From positions 1-25,451 of IMG/VR virus record IMGVR_UViG_3300019458_000084: DNA of 25,451 nucleotides; one strand, given 5' to 3'. The notes under the pieces are model-generated. The model had not been told where the DNA came from. It was given only the letters and a program-made list of their open reading frames with translations, and ran no database searches. The position numbers were made by a program, and so were the translations under genes. This DNA is from a virus. Shown in pieces: positions 7,924-15,266 of this stretch (the stretch's first letter is position 1; every line of letters begins with the position of its first letter).

Positions 7924-7961
7924 GGGTTCCTGCTCCGTACCTTTCTGCGGAGCAGGAACCC
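7924..7961 (+). terminator. Perfect 14-bp hairpin after the capsid gene
   Basis: GGGTTCCTGCTCCG (7924-7937) pairs exactly with CGGAGCAGGAACCC (7948-7961) around a 10-base loop. No T-run follows, and the next ribosome binding site (AAAGGAG) begins six bases later. It is therefore more likely a partial terminator, RNA-end stabiliser or processing site that sets capsid expression above the downstream cluster than a full stop. Confidence 0.6.
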
Positions 7962-7976
7962 ACCAGAAAGGAGATC

Positions 7977-8207
7977 ATGAAGACCTACTGCTGGAGGTGT
8001 CCGAACTGCGGGTGGACCACCGAGTCCTCCAATCGCGACACCCCACCCGACTGTGAGGTGTGCTGGGACGCCTTCCCCTGCGGCGGGCCACGCTTGTACA
8101 TGACCCGTGACTACCGAGCCGAAGCCCCGAACATTGACAAGGGCGCATTCTACGGTTACGGCATGCGCAGAAAATATGTCAGCGGCAACGTACCGGACCC
8201 GTGGTAG
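7977..8207 (+). CDS. Zinc-ribbon microprotein heading the glycan cluster
   Basis: This encodes 76 residues from ATG at 7977, with AAAGGAG at 7967-7973. Two CxxC knuckles, CPNC (residues 8-11) and CEVC (26-29), form a zinc ribbon, and there are extra cysteines at 5 and 35. The remainder is aromatic and basic (RLYMTRDYRAE, GAFYGYGMRRKYV) without a known motif. Small zinc ribbons in phages bind nucleic acid or proteins; the exact role is unknown. It is the first gene after the post-capsid hairpin and ends two bases before the likely start of the first glycosyltransferase, so it shares that transcript. Confidence 0.8.
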   Translation: MKTYCWRCPNCGWTTESSNRDTPPDCEVCWDAFPCGGPRLYMTRDYRAEAPNIDKGAFYGYGMRRKYVSGNVPDPW

Positions 8208-8209
8208 TA

Positions 8210-9196
8210 ATGCGCATCCTCGCTCATCTTCACAAGTTTCTACCACACCATAGGGGCGGAGCGGAGCACCACGCACTGGAGGTTCTGCGCTACTTTGCTG
8301 ACCAGGGTCATGGGGTGGTTGCTGCGGTGCGGACCGTGCCGGGTGACTACACGATCCACGGCATTCGGGTCATGTCAACACGAGACCGCCTGGACGAGCT
8401 GCAGGCACTGTACCGCTGGTGCGACGTTGCTATCACCCATCTCGATGTAACGCGCGGCGCGCGCCTCGAGGCCGCCAAAGCAGGCAAGCCGCTCGTCCAC
8501 CTTGTTCACAATGAGCGCACCCTCCGCGCTCAGGGTGTGAAGCGTGATGGCGCGGCGTTGATTGCCTACAACTCGGAGTGGCTTCGGCGACAGGTGGAGG
8601 ACGTCGAAGGTGACAAGCTGTTCGCGGACCGGTCCATGGTAGTCCGCCCGCGGGTACGGTGCAAGGACTACGAGGTTACCAGCTCGCGCGAGTGTCTGAC
8701 TCTGATCAACCTGTCTGAGAACAAGGGTGCTGACACGTTCTGGGAGCTGGCTCGGCTGATGCCAGAGCGCCGTTTCCTTGGAGTAGAGGGTTCATACACT
8801 GAGCCTGTCAGCAGAGACCGCGGGCAGATCATGCCGCCAGACCTGCCGAACGTCGAGGTGGTCCCGACCGGGGACGTCGTTCCCGTGTACGCCCGGACGG
8901 ACGTGCTGCTGATGCCCTCACACTATGAGTCGTGGGGACGCACCGCTCTCGAGGCCGCGGCGTCCGCTATCCCGGTGATCGCGCACCCGACGCCAGGGCT
9001 GATGGAGGCGATGGGAGCCTCCGCGCTGTACGCGCCGCGCTTGGTTCCCGAGGCCTGGGTGAACTGGCTCCTCCGGCTCGACGAACCGGGGTTCCGCCAG
9101 ATGATGTCCGACGCCGCATGGGAGCACGCACGTCTGCAGGAGCGGGTGGCCCGAGATGATCTGGAAGCACTGAGCGCGCGGTTGGAGGAGCTGTGA
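8210..9196 (+). CDS. Glycosyltransferase, GT4-like (GT-B fold)
   Basis: This encodes 328 residues from ATG at 8210, two bases after the previous stop. A GTG at 8201 would add three residues and overlap that gene. The N-terminus, MRILAHLHKFLPHHRGGAEH, is the classic GT4 opening with a Gly-Gly-Ala-Glu loop at ~16-19. The C-terminal domain has LTLINLSENKGADTF and DVLLMPSHYESWG, followed by RTALEAAASAIPVIA. This last part carries the E-x7-E type nucleotide-sugar motif near residues 237-258. It should transfer a sugar from a nucleotide donor. No membrane segment is visible, so it acts in the cytoplasm. Neighbours are five further glycan enzymes, and the virion is the likely target by context. Donor and acceptor cannot be read from the sequence. 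Confidence 0.88.
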   Translation: MRILAHLHKFLPHHRGGAEHHALEVLRYFADQGHGVVAAVRTVPGDYTIHGIRVMSTRDRLDELQALYRWCDVAITHLDVTRGARLEAAKAGKPLVHLVHNERTLRAQGVKRDGAALIAYNSEWLRRQVEDVEGDKLFADRSMVVRPRVRCKDYEVTSSRECLTLINLSENKGADTFWELARLMPERRFLGVEGSYTEPVSRDRGQIMPPDLPNVEVVPTGDVVPVYARTDVLLMPSHYESWGRTALEAAASAIPVIAHPTPGLMEAMGASALYAPRLVPEAWVNWLLRLDEPGFRQMMSDAAWEHARLQERVARDDLEALSARLEEL

Positions 9197-10161
9197 GGAT
9201 TGCGTATCTAGGGAACTTCTCTGTTCCCTACTGTACTGAGGTTCACGTTGCAGCTTCGCTAGAGGCCCTAGGCCACCAGGTGACCCGGATTCAGGAGGGG
9301 CAAGTGCGAACAGCGGTCGTGCCCAGGATGTCAGAGCGCCATGACTGCTTCCTTTGGACACAAACGTACTCTCTAGCAGAGAGAGGAGGCACCCGGTCCG
9401 AGCGCCACCGGATGCTGGAGCAGATTCGAAAGACGATGCCTACCGTTGGGTTCCACCTAGATCGGTGGTGGGGCCTGGGCCGCGAGCACCAGATTCAAGA
9501 GGAGCCTTTTTTCCGGGTTGACTACCTGTTCACCGCCGACGGCGGACACCAGGACGAGTGGGAGCGCGCTGGTGTGAACCACCTGTGGAGCCCGCCTGCT
9601 GTGTACCACGCCGAGGCAGTGGACGTTGATCCCGACCCTCGGCTAGACGTGGACGTGGTGTTCGTGGGGGCCTGGCGGGAGTACGGGCACAAGGAGTGGT
9701 GGCCCTACCGGCAAGAGCTGATCACGCGCCTGGAGGGTAGGTACGGAGATCGCTTCACCTGCTGGCCACGCGCGGGCGAGCCCGCGGTGCGGGGGCTCGA
9801 CCTTAATCGCCTGTACGCTTCGGCGAAAGTGGTAGTTGGGGACTCATGTTTGGCCGGTGCGGCTCACTGCTACTTCTCGGATCGTGTGCCCGAGACCTTG
9901 GGTCGAGGAGGCTTCCTGATCCACCCGCAGGTCAAAGGTCTTGGGGTGATTCACCCCGAACTGCCGACCTACCCACTTGGTGATTGGAATGCCCTGTTTG
10001 ATCTAATCGATTGGTACATTGCAAACCCTGCGCAGAGGGAAGAACTGCGTCGGCGGCTGGCTAGCGATGTCCGCGCAAACCACACGTACATGAACCGGAT
10101 GCAGTACGTTATTGGTGTTATAGGAGGAGCAGATGCCGCGCGGTATCTATGTGCGCACTGA
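9193..10161 (+). CDS. Glycosyltransferase, CgeB/YkvP-like (GT-B)
   Basis: This encodes 322 residues from GTG at 9193, overlapping the previous stop (GTGA) with GGAGGAG just upstream. The N-terminus, MRIAYLGNFSVPYCTEVHVA, is a Rossmann start. The middle carries VDYLFTADGGHQDEWERAG and DVVFVGAWREYG. Near residue 232 is RVPETLGRGGFLIHPQVKGL, the C-terminal donor-site motif of the spore-coat CgeB-type glycosyltransferase family. The final section (ALFDLIDWYIANPAQREELRR) is the usual closing helix. The last 29 bases overlap the start of a homing endonuclease gene. The ending GGADAARYLCAH is therefore encoded by DNA that also serves as that gene's ribosome binding site and first codons, and may be a replaced terminus. 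Confidence 0.82.
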   Translation: MRIAYLGNFSVPYCTEVHVAASLEALGHQVTRIQEGQVRTAVVPRMSERHDCFLWTQTYSLAERGGTRSERHRMLEQIRKTMPTVGFHLDRWWGLGREHQIQEEPFFRVDYLFTADGGHQDEWERAGVNHLWSPPAVYHAEAVDVDPDPRLDVDVVFVGAWREYGHKEWWPYRQELITRLEGRYGDRFTCWPRAGEPAVRGLDLNRLYASAKVVVGDSCLAGAAHCYFSDRVPETLGRGGFLIHPQVKGLGVIHPELPTYPLGDWNALFDLIDWYIANPAQREELRRRLASDVRANHTYMNRMQYVIGVIGGADAARYLCAH

Positions 10162-10723
10162 AGCAGCAAAGGCTGCCAATGCAGCGGGACAAAGACGCCG
10201 GTTTACTAACCCGGACGAGCGAGCAAGGCACTCGGCCCGGATCAAGAAATGGGCAGCCGACCCAATGAACAAGAATGTCCTGTCGAAAGCAAACCGCGAA
10301 GTCTGGGCCCGCCCCGGTCATCGCGAGAAGATGTCACAGGCTCACCGTGGGCAAACCCACCAGCGGCACACAACGGAGTCACGTGCGCGGATATCTGCAT
10401 CCGTCCGTAAACAATGGGCACGAGGGAATCTTCCCGGGCGCCGACGGGCAGGTACACGACCTGAACAGGTTATGGCTGCTCTGTTGGAATGGGCAGGGGT
10501 GCGGTTCGAGGCGCAGCGCCAGTTCGGGCGGTACGTCGTCGACTTCTACCTACCTGACTCGCGGGCAGTGATCGAGGTTGATGGCGAGTACTGGCACAAG
10601 CGGAACGAACAGCGCAATCAGGGTTACCAAGCAAGGCGAGACCAGTTTCTACTTGATACTGGCGTAGTGTCCATTCATCATGTAACTGATGGGCAGCTGG
10701 TTTCTGCTGGGTGGATGTCTTGA
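10133..10723 (+). CDS. Free-standing homing endonuclease: NUMOD repeats plus Vsr-like (EDxHD) nuclease
   Basis: This encodes 196 residues from ATG at 10133, with TAGGAGGAG at 10121-10129. Residues 1-98 are basic and carry NUMOD3-like repeats (SKANREVWARPGHREKMSQA, ESRARISASVRKQWA), which bind DNA in phage homing enzymes. Residues ~108-175 form a Vsr/PD-(D/E)xK-like fold. They carry E111 (RPEQ), D137 (YVVDFYLPD), E148 and D150 (AVIEVDGEYWH), H155, and D170 (RRDQFLLDTG). This pattern matches the EDxHD homing endonuclease group. It overlaps the upstream glycosyltransferase by 29 bases and the downstream one by 13. Its insertion between two glycan genes, with no intron or intein visible, marks it as a selfish mobile gene. 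A DUF559-like non-homing nuclease is the alternative. Confidence 0.85.
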   Translation: MPRGIYVRTEAAKAANAAGQRRRFTNPDERARHSARIKKWAADPMNKNVLSKANREVWARPGHREKMSQAHRGQTHQRHTTESRARISASVRKQWARGNLPGRRRAGTRPEQVMAALLEWAGVRFEAQRQFGRYVVDFYLPDSRAVIEVDGEYWHKRNEQRNQGYQARRDQFLLDTGVVSIHHVTDGQLVSAGWMS

Positions 10724-12285
10724 TCCAGGTGGTGTGGTACGGGGACCGCCCCGATGTGATCAGCCGTGGGTACTGGGACCAAGGATTCCTTGAGGAGTTC
10801 TTCGCTAGGCATCTGTGGAAACCGCCTGGGCCAACCGAGTTCAAGCACATGGCGGCTGGCGAAGCAGACGGCCGCGGTGCGGTGGTCGTGGTCCCCGCGC
10901 GTTGGCACGCTGGCCGCGAGGCCGAGGTGCGGGAGTTCGCCGACGGGTTGGCCTGGTGCCTGTTGGTCCTGACCGGCGACGAGGAGAACGCGTTCGATCG
11001 CTCCGGCTGGGACCCGTTGGGCGAACGTACGCGGGTGTGGGTCCAGACCCCGAGGCCAGACACCGCGCGCGAGGGCGAGCGGTACATCGGCGACATGTGT
11101 CCGCCTGAGGCGCGGCAGCTCGGACTCATGGACTGGACGAAGGATCGCGACTGGTTCTTCGCTGGCCAGATAAACACCCTCGACCGCTCGGAGCTCCAGA
11201 TGGCCATGGGGGAGAGCGAGCACTTCACCGGCACGAACACCTTTGGGTCAGGCCTGCCTTACGCCGAGTACCTGAGTGAGATGGCCCGCTCTAAAGTGGC
11301 ACCCTGTCCCGGCGGGCCGTTCACCCCGGACACCTTTAGGCTGTTCGAGGCCCTCGAAGCCGGGTGCGCCCCGGTCGTTAGAGATGACCCCTACTGGGCA
11401 GTTCTGGGCGACCCGCCGCTAGTGAAGACGGCGGACTGGAGGCGTGGGATCAAACAGGCTTTGCGCGACTGGCCTGATTCAGCGACCCGGGCATCGTGTT
11501 GGTACCAGCGCTACAAGCGCGAGATCGCGCGGCGATTCTACGCCGACCTGTTCGAACTGTCGGGTGAGCCTCGCCCAGAGGCCAGGATGACGGTGCTGAT
11601 GCCGACGTCCAGCGCGCCCGCTGACCCTTCAACCGAGATCATCGAGGAGACCGTCTCATCGCTGCCATCCGGGGTGGAGGTCATCATGATGATGGACGGT
11701 CTACACTTCAGGCACCAACACCGTTTCGCACAGTACGCCGAGTACCGACGGCGCGTGGCTTGGCTGTGTGAGCACCGCTGGACGAATGTGCTGCCGATCT
11801 TCTTCGAGGAACACTTGCACCAAGCCGAGATGACTCGACGTGCGCTGGGCGAGGTACACACGCCACAGATCCTGTTTGTAGAACACGACACGCCGTTAGT
11901 TGGTGAGGTTCCGTGGGCGCAGATGTCCGAAGTTGTTGCATCGGGCGAGGCCGATGTGATCCGGTTGCACCACGAGGCGCACATCTTGCCGGAGCACGAG
12001 CATCTCATGCGTGGTGGGGTTGAGGAAGTCGCGGGTGTGCCCATGCGCCGGACGGCGCAGTGGAGCCAGCGTCCGCACCTGGCCAGCGCTGCCTTTTACC
12101 GTCGTGTGATAGCCCAGCATTTCACGCCTGCGTCGCGGACCTTCATCGAGGACGTGGTGCACAGCCCGGCGCAAGACCCTGCCTGCGACTGGAAACTGTG
12201 GATCTATCACCCACCGGGCGACATGAAACGGAGCCGCCACCTAGATGCTAGGGAAGGCGAACCTAAGGTGCCGATGGTCCCATGA
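10711..12285 (+). CDS. Two-domain glycosyltransferase (exostosin-like plus GT-A-like)
   Basis: This encodes 524 residues from GTG at 10711, overlapping the endonuclease gene. A TTG at 10720 is the alternative start. Residues ~1-285 resemble exostosin/GT-B proteins. They include DWFFAGQINTLDRSELQMAM, YAEYLSEMARSKVAPCPGG and, near residues 209-223, DTFRLFEALEAGCAPVV, the usual donor-binding end. From about residue 291 a second domain starts (RMTVLMPTSSAPADPSTEII, VEVIMMMDG) and runs to a FVEHDTPL motif near 389. The acid-rich turn there could be the metal-binding motif of a GT-A enzyme. The C-terminus has FIEDVVHSPAQDPACDWKLW, similar to phage or cellular GT-A-like proteins. Bifunctional sugar transfer is inferred. 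No membrane segment is present. Confidence 0.78.
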   Translation: MDVLIQVVWYGDRPDVISRGYWDQGFLEEFFARHLWKPPGPTEFKHMAAGEADGRGAVVVVPARWHAGREAEVREFADGLAWCLLVLTGDEENAFDRSGWDPLGERTRVWVQTPRPDTAREGERYIGDMCPPEARQLGLMDWTKDRDWFFAGQINTLDRSELQMAMGESEHFTGTNTFGSGLPYAEYLSEMARSKVAPCPGGPFTPDTFRLFEALEAGCAPVVRDDPYWAVLGDPPLVKTADWRRGIKQALRDWPDSATRASCWYQRYKREIARRFYADLFELSGEPRPEARMTVLMPTSSAPADPSTEIIEETVSSLPSGVEVIMMMDGLHFRHQHRFAQYAEYRRRVAWLCEHRWTNVLPIFFEEHLHQAEMTRRALGEVHTPQILFVEHDTPLVGEVPWAQMSEVVASGEADVIRLHHEAHILPEHEHLMRGGVEEVAGVPMRRTAQWSQRPHLASAAFYRRVIAQHFTPASRTFIEDVVHSPAQDPACDWKLWIYHPPGDMKRSRHLDAREGEPKVPMVP

Positions 12286-12299
12286 CCCAGGAGAATATC

Positions 12300-13010
12300 A
12301 TGAGGAGCACCAGAATCTACCGGGGCGACGTCCCGGACCTGATCCTGCCCGAGCACCTGGCGGCGTGGGACGTGCACGACTACTGGGAGCGTGAGGTCTA
12401 CGACAGCATGGCCGCCCTGCGCGAGGAGGGTGAGGTCCTGTGGGTGATCGGGGCGGAGCACGGGTACATGGCCGCGCTCTGGGCCCGGCTGTTCGGGGGG
12501 CAGACCGTGCTGATCGAACCGTCACCACCGTTCTGGAGGAACATCCGTCTGACGTGGGAGGCGAATGGCCTGCCAACCCCGAACGCGACGATCCAAGCGT
12601 TTCTATCAGATACCCCTGCGGGTAGTGTGACTGTTTGTGAGTCGGGCTGGCCGGACTCTGCGGCTGGGGACGAGGAATGCCCTGCACAGGAGTACCGTTA
12701 CCTCTGGCAAGAATCTCACGCCCAAGCGATCGCCGCCACGACAGTAGATGCGCTTGTGCAGGTGGGGGTTCCTGCTCCGACAGCATTGACCTGCGACACT
12801 GAGGGTGCTGAGGTCCGCATCCTTCCGGGTGCCCAGGCCACCCTTGCCGAGCATGACGTCAAATGCTGGCTGAGCCTGCACCCGGACCTGATCGAGCGTG
12901 ACTACCCGGGCCACTCGGACCAGGAAGTGCATGATCTTATGGGGGAACTAGGGTACGACGGAGACCTTCTCTCTACCGACCACGAACAGCACTGGCTTTA
13001 CGTGCCGTGA
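12300..13010 (+). CDS. FkbM-family SAM-dependent methyltransferase
   Basis: This encodes 236 residues from ATG at 12300, with CAGGAGA at 12288-12294. An ATG at 12282 overlapping the previous stop would add six residues but has a weaker site. Motif I is VLWVIGAEHGYMA (residues 46-58), with Ala-Glu where most members have Asp-Gly. Motif II is TVLIEPSP with acidic E73. The FkbM signature LTCDTEGAEVRILPGA (163-178) is followed by WLSLHPD. FkbM enzymes usually O-methylate sugars or polyketides. Within a set of glycosyltransferases it most likely methylates the phage-made glycan, perhaps capping it. It is cytoplasmic. Its stop overlaps the next GTG (GTGA), so the two are coupled. Confidence 0.85.
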   Translation: MRSTRIYRGDVPDLILPEHLAAWDVHDYWEREVYDSMAALREEGEVLWVIGAEHGYMAALWARLFGGQTVLIEPSPPFWRNIRLTWEANGLPTPNATIQAFLSDTPAGSVTVCESGWPDSAAGDEECPAQEYRYLWQESHAQAIAATTVDALVQVGVPAPTALTCDTEGAEVRILPGAQATLAEHDVKCWLSLHPDLIERDYPGHSDQEVHDLMGELGYDGDLLSTDHEQHWLYVP

Positions 13011-14020
13011 AACTGGGGCTGATCGTCCGTGTGGACAACCGCGGTCTGGGCATCCAGTCGTGGGAGTTGTACCGCCACCTTCGGCCCTACCGCACAGTGG
13101 CCGTCAGAATGTCTGGCGTACCTGGGCACGACCAGGGGCGTGAGTTTCTAGACCGTTTCCCCGACGCTCTGCACGTGAACTACGTCGGCGGGTACGGACA
13201 CGGCAAACTTGAGCCGTATCGCGAGGTCCGTCAGCACCTAAGTGTCTGCGACATCCTGTTGACTGTAGAGACCCCATACGACTTTCGCTTGCTCGAGGAC
13301 TTGCCGAGGACGGTCGTTGCGGGAAACCGCGAGTTCCTGAACTGGGTCGTCGACCCTGACTTGCTACTTCCGACGCTGTTCGTCGCGCCATCCACCTGGC
13401 GGCTAGCAGACTGGCCAGAGAACACCGTGTACCTACCACACCCGGTCGACCGAGAGCGCCTGCCGTTCCGAGAGCGGTCGGACATCCAGGCGTTCCTGCA
13501 TCTCGCTGCGGAAGCGTTCCGGGACAGAGCCGGGACTGATCTTGTGTCTGAGGCTGTGAAGCACGTGCGCCCGCAGGTTAGGATCACAGTCAAGGCTCAG
13601 CGCCAGATCAACCGCCGTCGTCGCGTTGCCTGGTTGGTGGAGGACGTAGACGACTACTGGAAGGTCTACCAGGGGTTCGATGTTCTGGTTGCGCCGCGTC
13701 GTTACGGTGGCCAAAGCCTGCCAGTGAACGAAGCCCTAAGCCTCGGCATGCCGGTGATCGCACTGGATCGGGAACCCGAGCGTTCCATGCTGCCGCTCGA
13801 GTCACTGGTTCCAGCGAACCGGGCGCGAGACCTCAAAGTGTCCGGCGGGGTTGTCGGGCTGTGGGACGCGAATCCTGTTGACTTAGCACAAAGGATTGCA
13901 CAGTTCGCATCTGACCCCGAGCTCGTTCGGCGCCTGAGCCGTGACGCTGACGCACGCGCATCCGAGCTGTCCTGGGAGCGCTTGCTGCCACGATGGCAGA
14001 AGCTTCTTGAGGAGGTCTGA
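13007..14020 (+). CDS. Glycosyltransferase, GT4-like
   Basis: This encodes 337 residues from GTG at 13007, overlapping the methyltransferase stop. The N-terminus MKLGLIVRVDNRGLGIQSWE is a Rossmann start with the acceptor-side Gly loop. There are CDILLTVETPYDFRLL in the middle, an APSTWRLADWPENTVYLPHP segment near the domain linker, and an arginine-rich patch (KAQRQINRRRRVAWLV). The donor-binding motif is DVLVAPRRYGGQSLPVNEAL, followed by SLGMPVIALD, around residues 226-254. The closing helix is ERLLPRWQKLLEEV. The combination is standard for retaining GT4 enzymes. Donor and acceptor are unknown. It overlaps the next gene by one base (TGATG). Confidence 0.85.
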   Translation: MKLGLIVRVDNRGLGIQSWELYRHLRPYRTVAVRMSGVPGHDQGREFLDRFPDALHVNYVGGYGHGKLEPYREVRQHLSVCDILLTVETPYDFRLLEDLPRTVVAGNREFLNWVVDPDLLLPTLFVAPSTWRLADWPENTVYLPHPVDRERLPFRERSDIQAFLHLAAEAFRDRAGTDLVSEAVKHVRPQVRITVKAQRQINRRRRVAWLVEDVDDYWKVYQGFDVLVAPRRYGGQSLPVNEALSLGMPVIALDREPERSMLPLESLVPANRARDLKVSGGVVGLWDANPVDLAQRIAQFASDPELVRRLSRDADARASELSWERLLPRWQKLLEEV

Positions 14021-14943
14021 TGGTAGACTGCCTGGCCAGCGAGTCTCACTACTGGGATCACCTGAAGCCCGTGTGGGACGCGCTGCCGCCGCACCTGCGA
14101 GGGACGGTTCTCACTGAATCCGAGTCTATTGGCTTCGGCTCACTTACGCTGATCGCATCAGAGCGAGACCGAAGCAGCGCGGTGCTACGACCGGTGGTCC
14201 GCATGGAGCACGGGATTGGCATGAGTTACGCAGGGGTCGACCACGGCTCCTGGCCTGGTGGTCGCTACCAGACTAACGTCATTGCCTTCCTGTCTCCGAA
14301 CCGGCCATGCGCCTCGCGGTGGATGGGGGCATACCCCGGCGCCAAGGTGCACATCGTGGGCGTTCCGCGGATGGACGCCTGGAAGAGGCTCGGCAAGAAA
14401 GAGATGCCGGATAGACCGTTGGTGGTCTTCAGCTGGCACTGGGACTGCCAGATCATCCCCGAGGCGGGATGGGCGTGGCCTGAGTTCAAGGGCGCAGTGC
14501 GGAGGCTCGCGCGTCGATCTGACATCGAGGTGGCTGTACACTGCCACCCGTTCGCGCGGGGCAGCATCAAACCTTGGGCAAGCTTGGCGGGGATACGATT
14601 CATTGAGTCATTCAATGAGGTGTTGGCTACGGCAGACGTCTACGCTGCTGACACCAGCTCCACGCTGTACGAGTTCGCGGCCCTGGACCGCCCGGTGATC
14701 GTGATGAACAGCAGGAAGTACCGCCGTGAAGTCCGTCACGGCATCCGGTTCTGGGACTGGAGCACCGTCGGCCTGAATGTGTGGCCCGCAGATGACCTAT
14801 CGGCCGCCGTGGACCTCGCGCTCGAGGACCGGTTCGAGCAGCGGACCGGGCGCTGGGGCGCCGTGCGGTCCTTGTTCCCACACCTCGGCACCTCCACTGA
14901 GCGTGCCGCTCAACTCATTGAGGAGATTGCGTGTCGTTCCTAG
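14020..14943 (+). CDS. CDP-glycerol glycerophosphotransferase-like enzyme
   Basis: This encodes 307 residues from ATG at 14020, with GAGGAGG at 14009-14015. It has the motif order of the TagB/TagF group. There is an N-terminal MEHGIGMSYAG loop (residues ~62-72, the family HG), then HIVGVPRMDAW and LVVFSWHWD. AVHCHPFARG near 174 is the family HP motif. ADTSSTLYEFAALDRPVIVM (~210-229) is the family D-x-S-S ... P-V motif. Related enzymes move glycerol-phosphate or sugars to wall teichoic acids or polysaccharides. Here it sits at the end of a virion-linked glycan cluster and could add a polyol phosphate or sugar to the glycan. It may act as an ordinary GT-B glycosyltransferase; the substrate is inference. 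The next gene starts inside its last 13 bases. Confidence 0.75.
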   Translation: MVDCLASESHYWDHLKPVWDALPPHLRGTVLTESESIGFGSLTLIASERDRSSAVLRPVVRMEHGIGMSYAGVDHGSWPGGRYQTNVIAFLSPNRPCASRWMGAYPGAKVHIVGVPRMDAWKRLGKKEMPDRPLVVFSWHWDCQIIPEAGWAWPEFKGAVRRLARRSDIEVAVHCHPFARGSIKPWASLAGIRFIESFNEVLATADVYAADTSSTLYEFAALDRPVIVMNSRKYRREVRHGIRFWDWSTVGLNVWPADDLSAAVDLALEDRFEQRTGRWGAVRSLFPHLGTSTERAAQLIEEIACRS

Positions 14944-15266
14944 CACTGCTCATTCATCAAGTGGATGTCAGCAACCCGACGTTCCCGGGAGGTGTCAACC
15001 GGTACGGTGACCCAGATGAGACCCCCACGGTCACGGCTGGTGTACGCTGCCGAGTGCAACCTGCGGGCGGCGATGAGCGGCTGGACAACAGAGATACTCG
15101 GACTACACGCATGAGAGTGTTCTTCTTGCCCAGCGCGCCGATCACCGCGCTGTCCACACTAACGTGGCTCGGCCGGACGCTGCGCGTGAGCGCGGAGCCC
15201 GAGCCTTACTACGACAGTGGCGCGTTACACCACTACGAGGTGGATACAGAAGAGGTGCTTGGATAA
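14931..15266 (+). CDS. Head closure / head-tail joining protein
   Basis: This encodes 111 residues from GTG at 14931, with TGAGGAG at 14919-14925, overlapping the preceding gene. The sequence has the plan of SPP1 gp16-like stoppers. It starts with an early loop (QVDVSNPTFPGGVNRYGDPD), followed by TVTAGVRCRVQPAGGDERLDN. Next comes an Arg/Thr stretch, then VFFLPSAPITALSTLTWLGR, RVSAEPEPYYDSGALHHYEV and a short acidic tail. Members close the portal channel after packaging. It begins the neck module and overlaps the next gene (TAATG), matching the usual order of head closure, tail completion, tail terminator. Confidence 0.8.
   Translation: MSFLALLIHQVDVSNPTFPGGVNRYGDPDETPTVTAGVRCRVQPAGGDERLDNRDTRTTRMRVFFLPSAPITALSTLTWLGRTLRVSAEPEPYYDSGALHHYEVDTEEVLG

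Noticed and set aside
10470-11240. Minus-strand frames of 180-256 residues opposite the endonuclease and glycosyltransferase genes
   Set aside because: They lie opposite genes with recognised motifs, have low-complexity Arg/Pro/Ser translations and no proper start signals.
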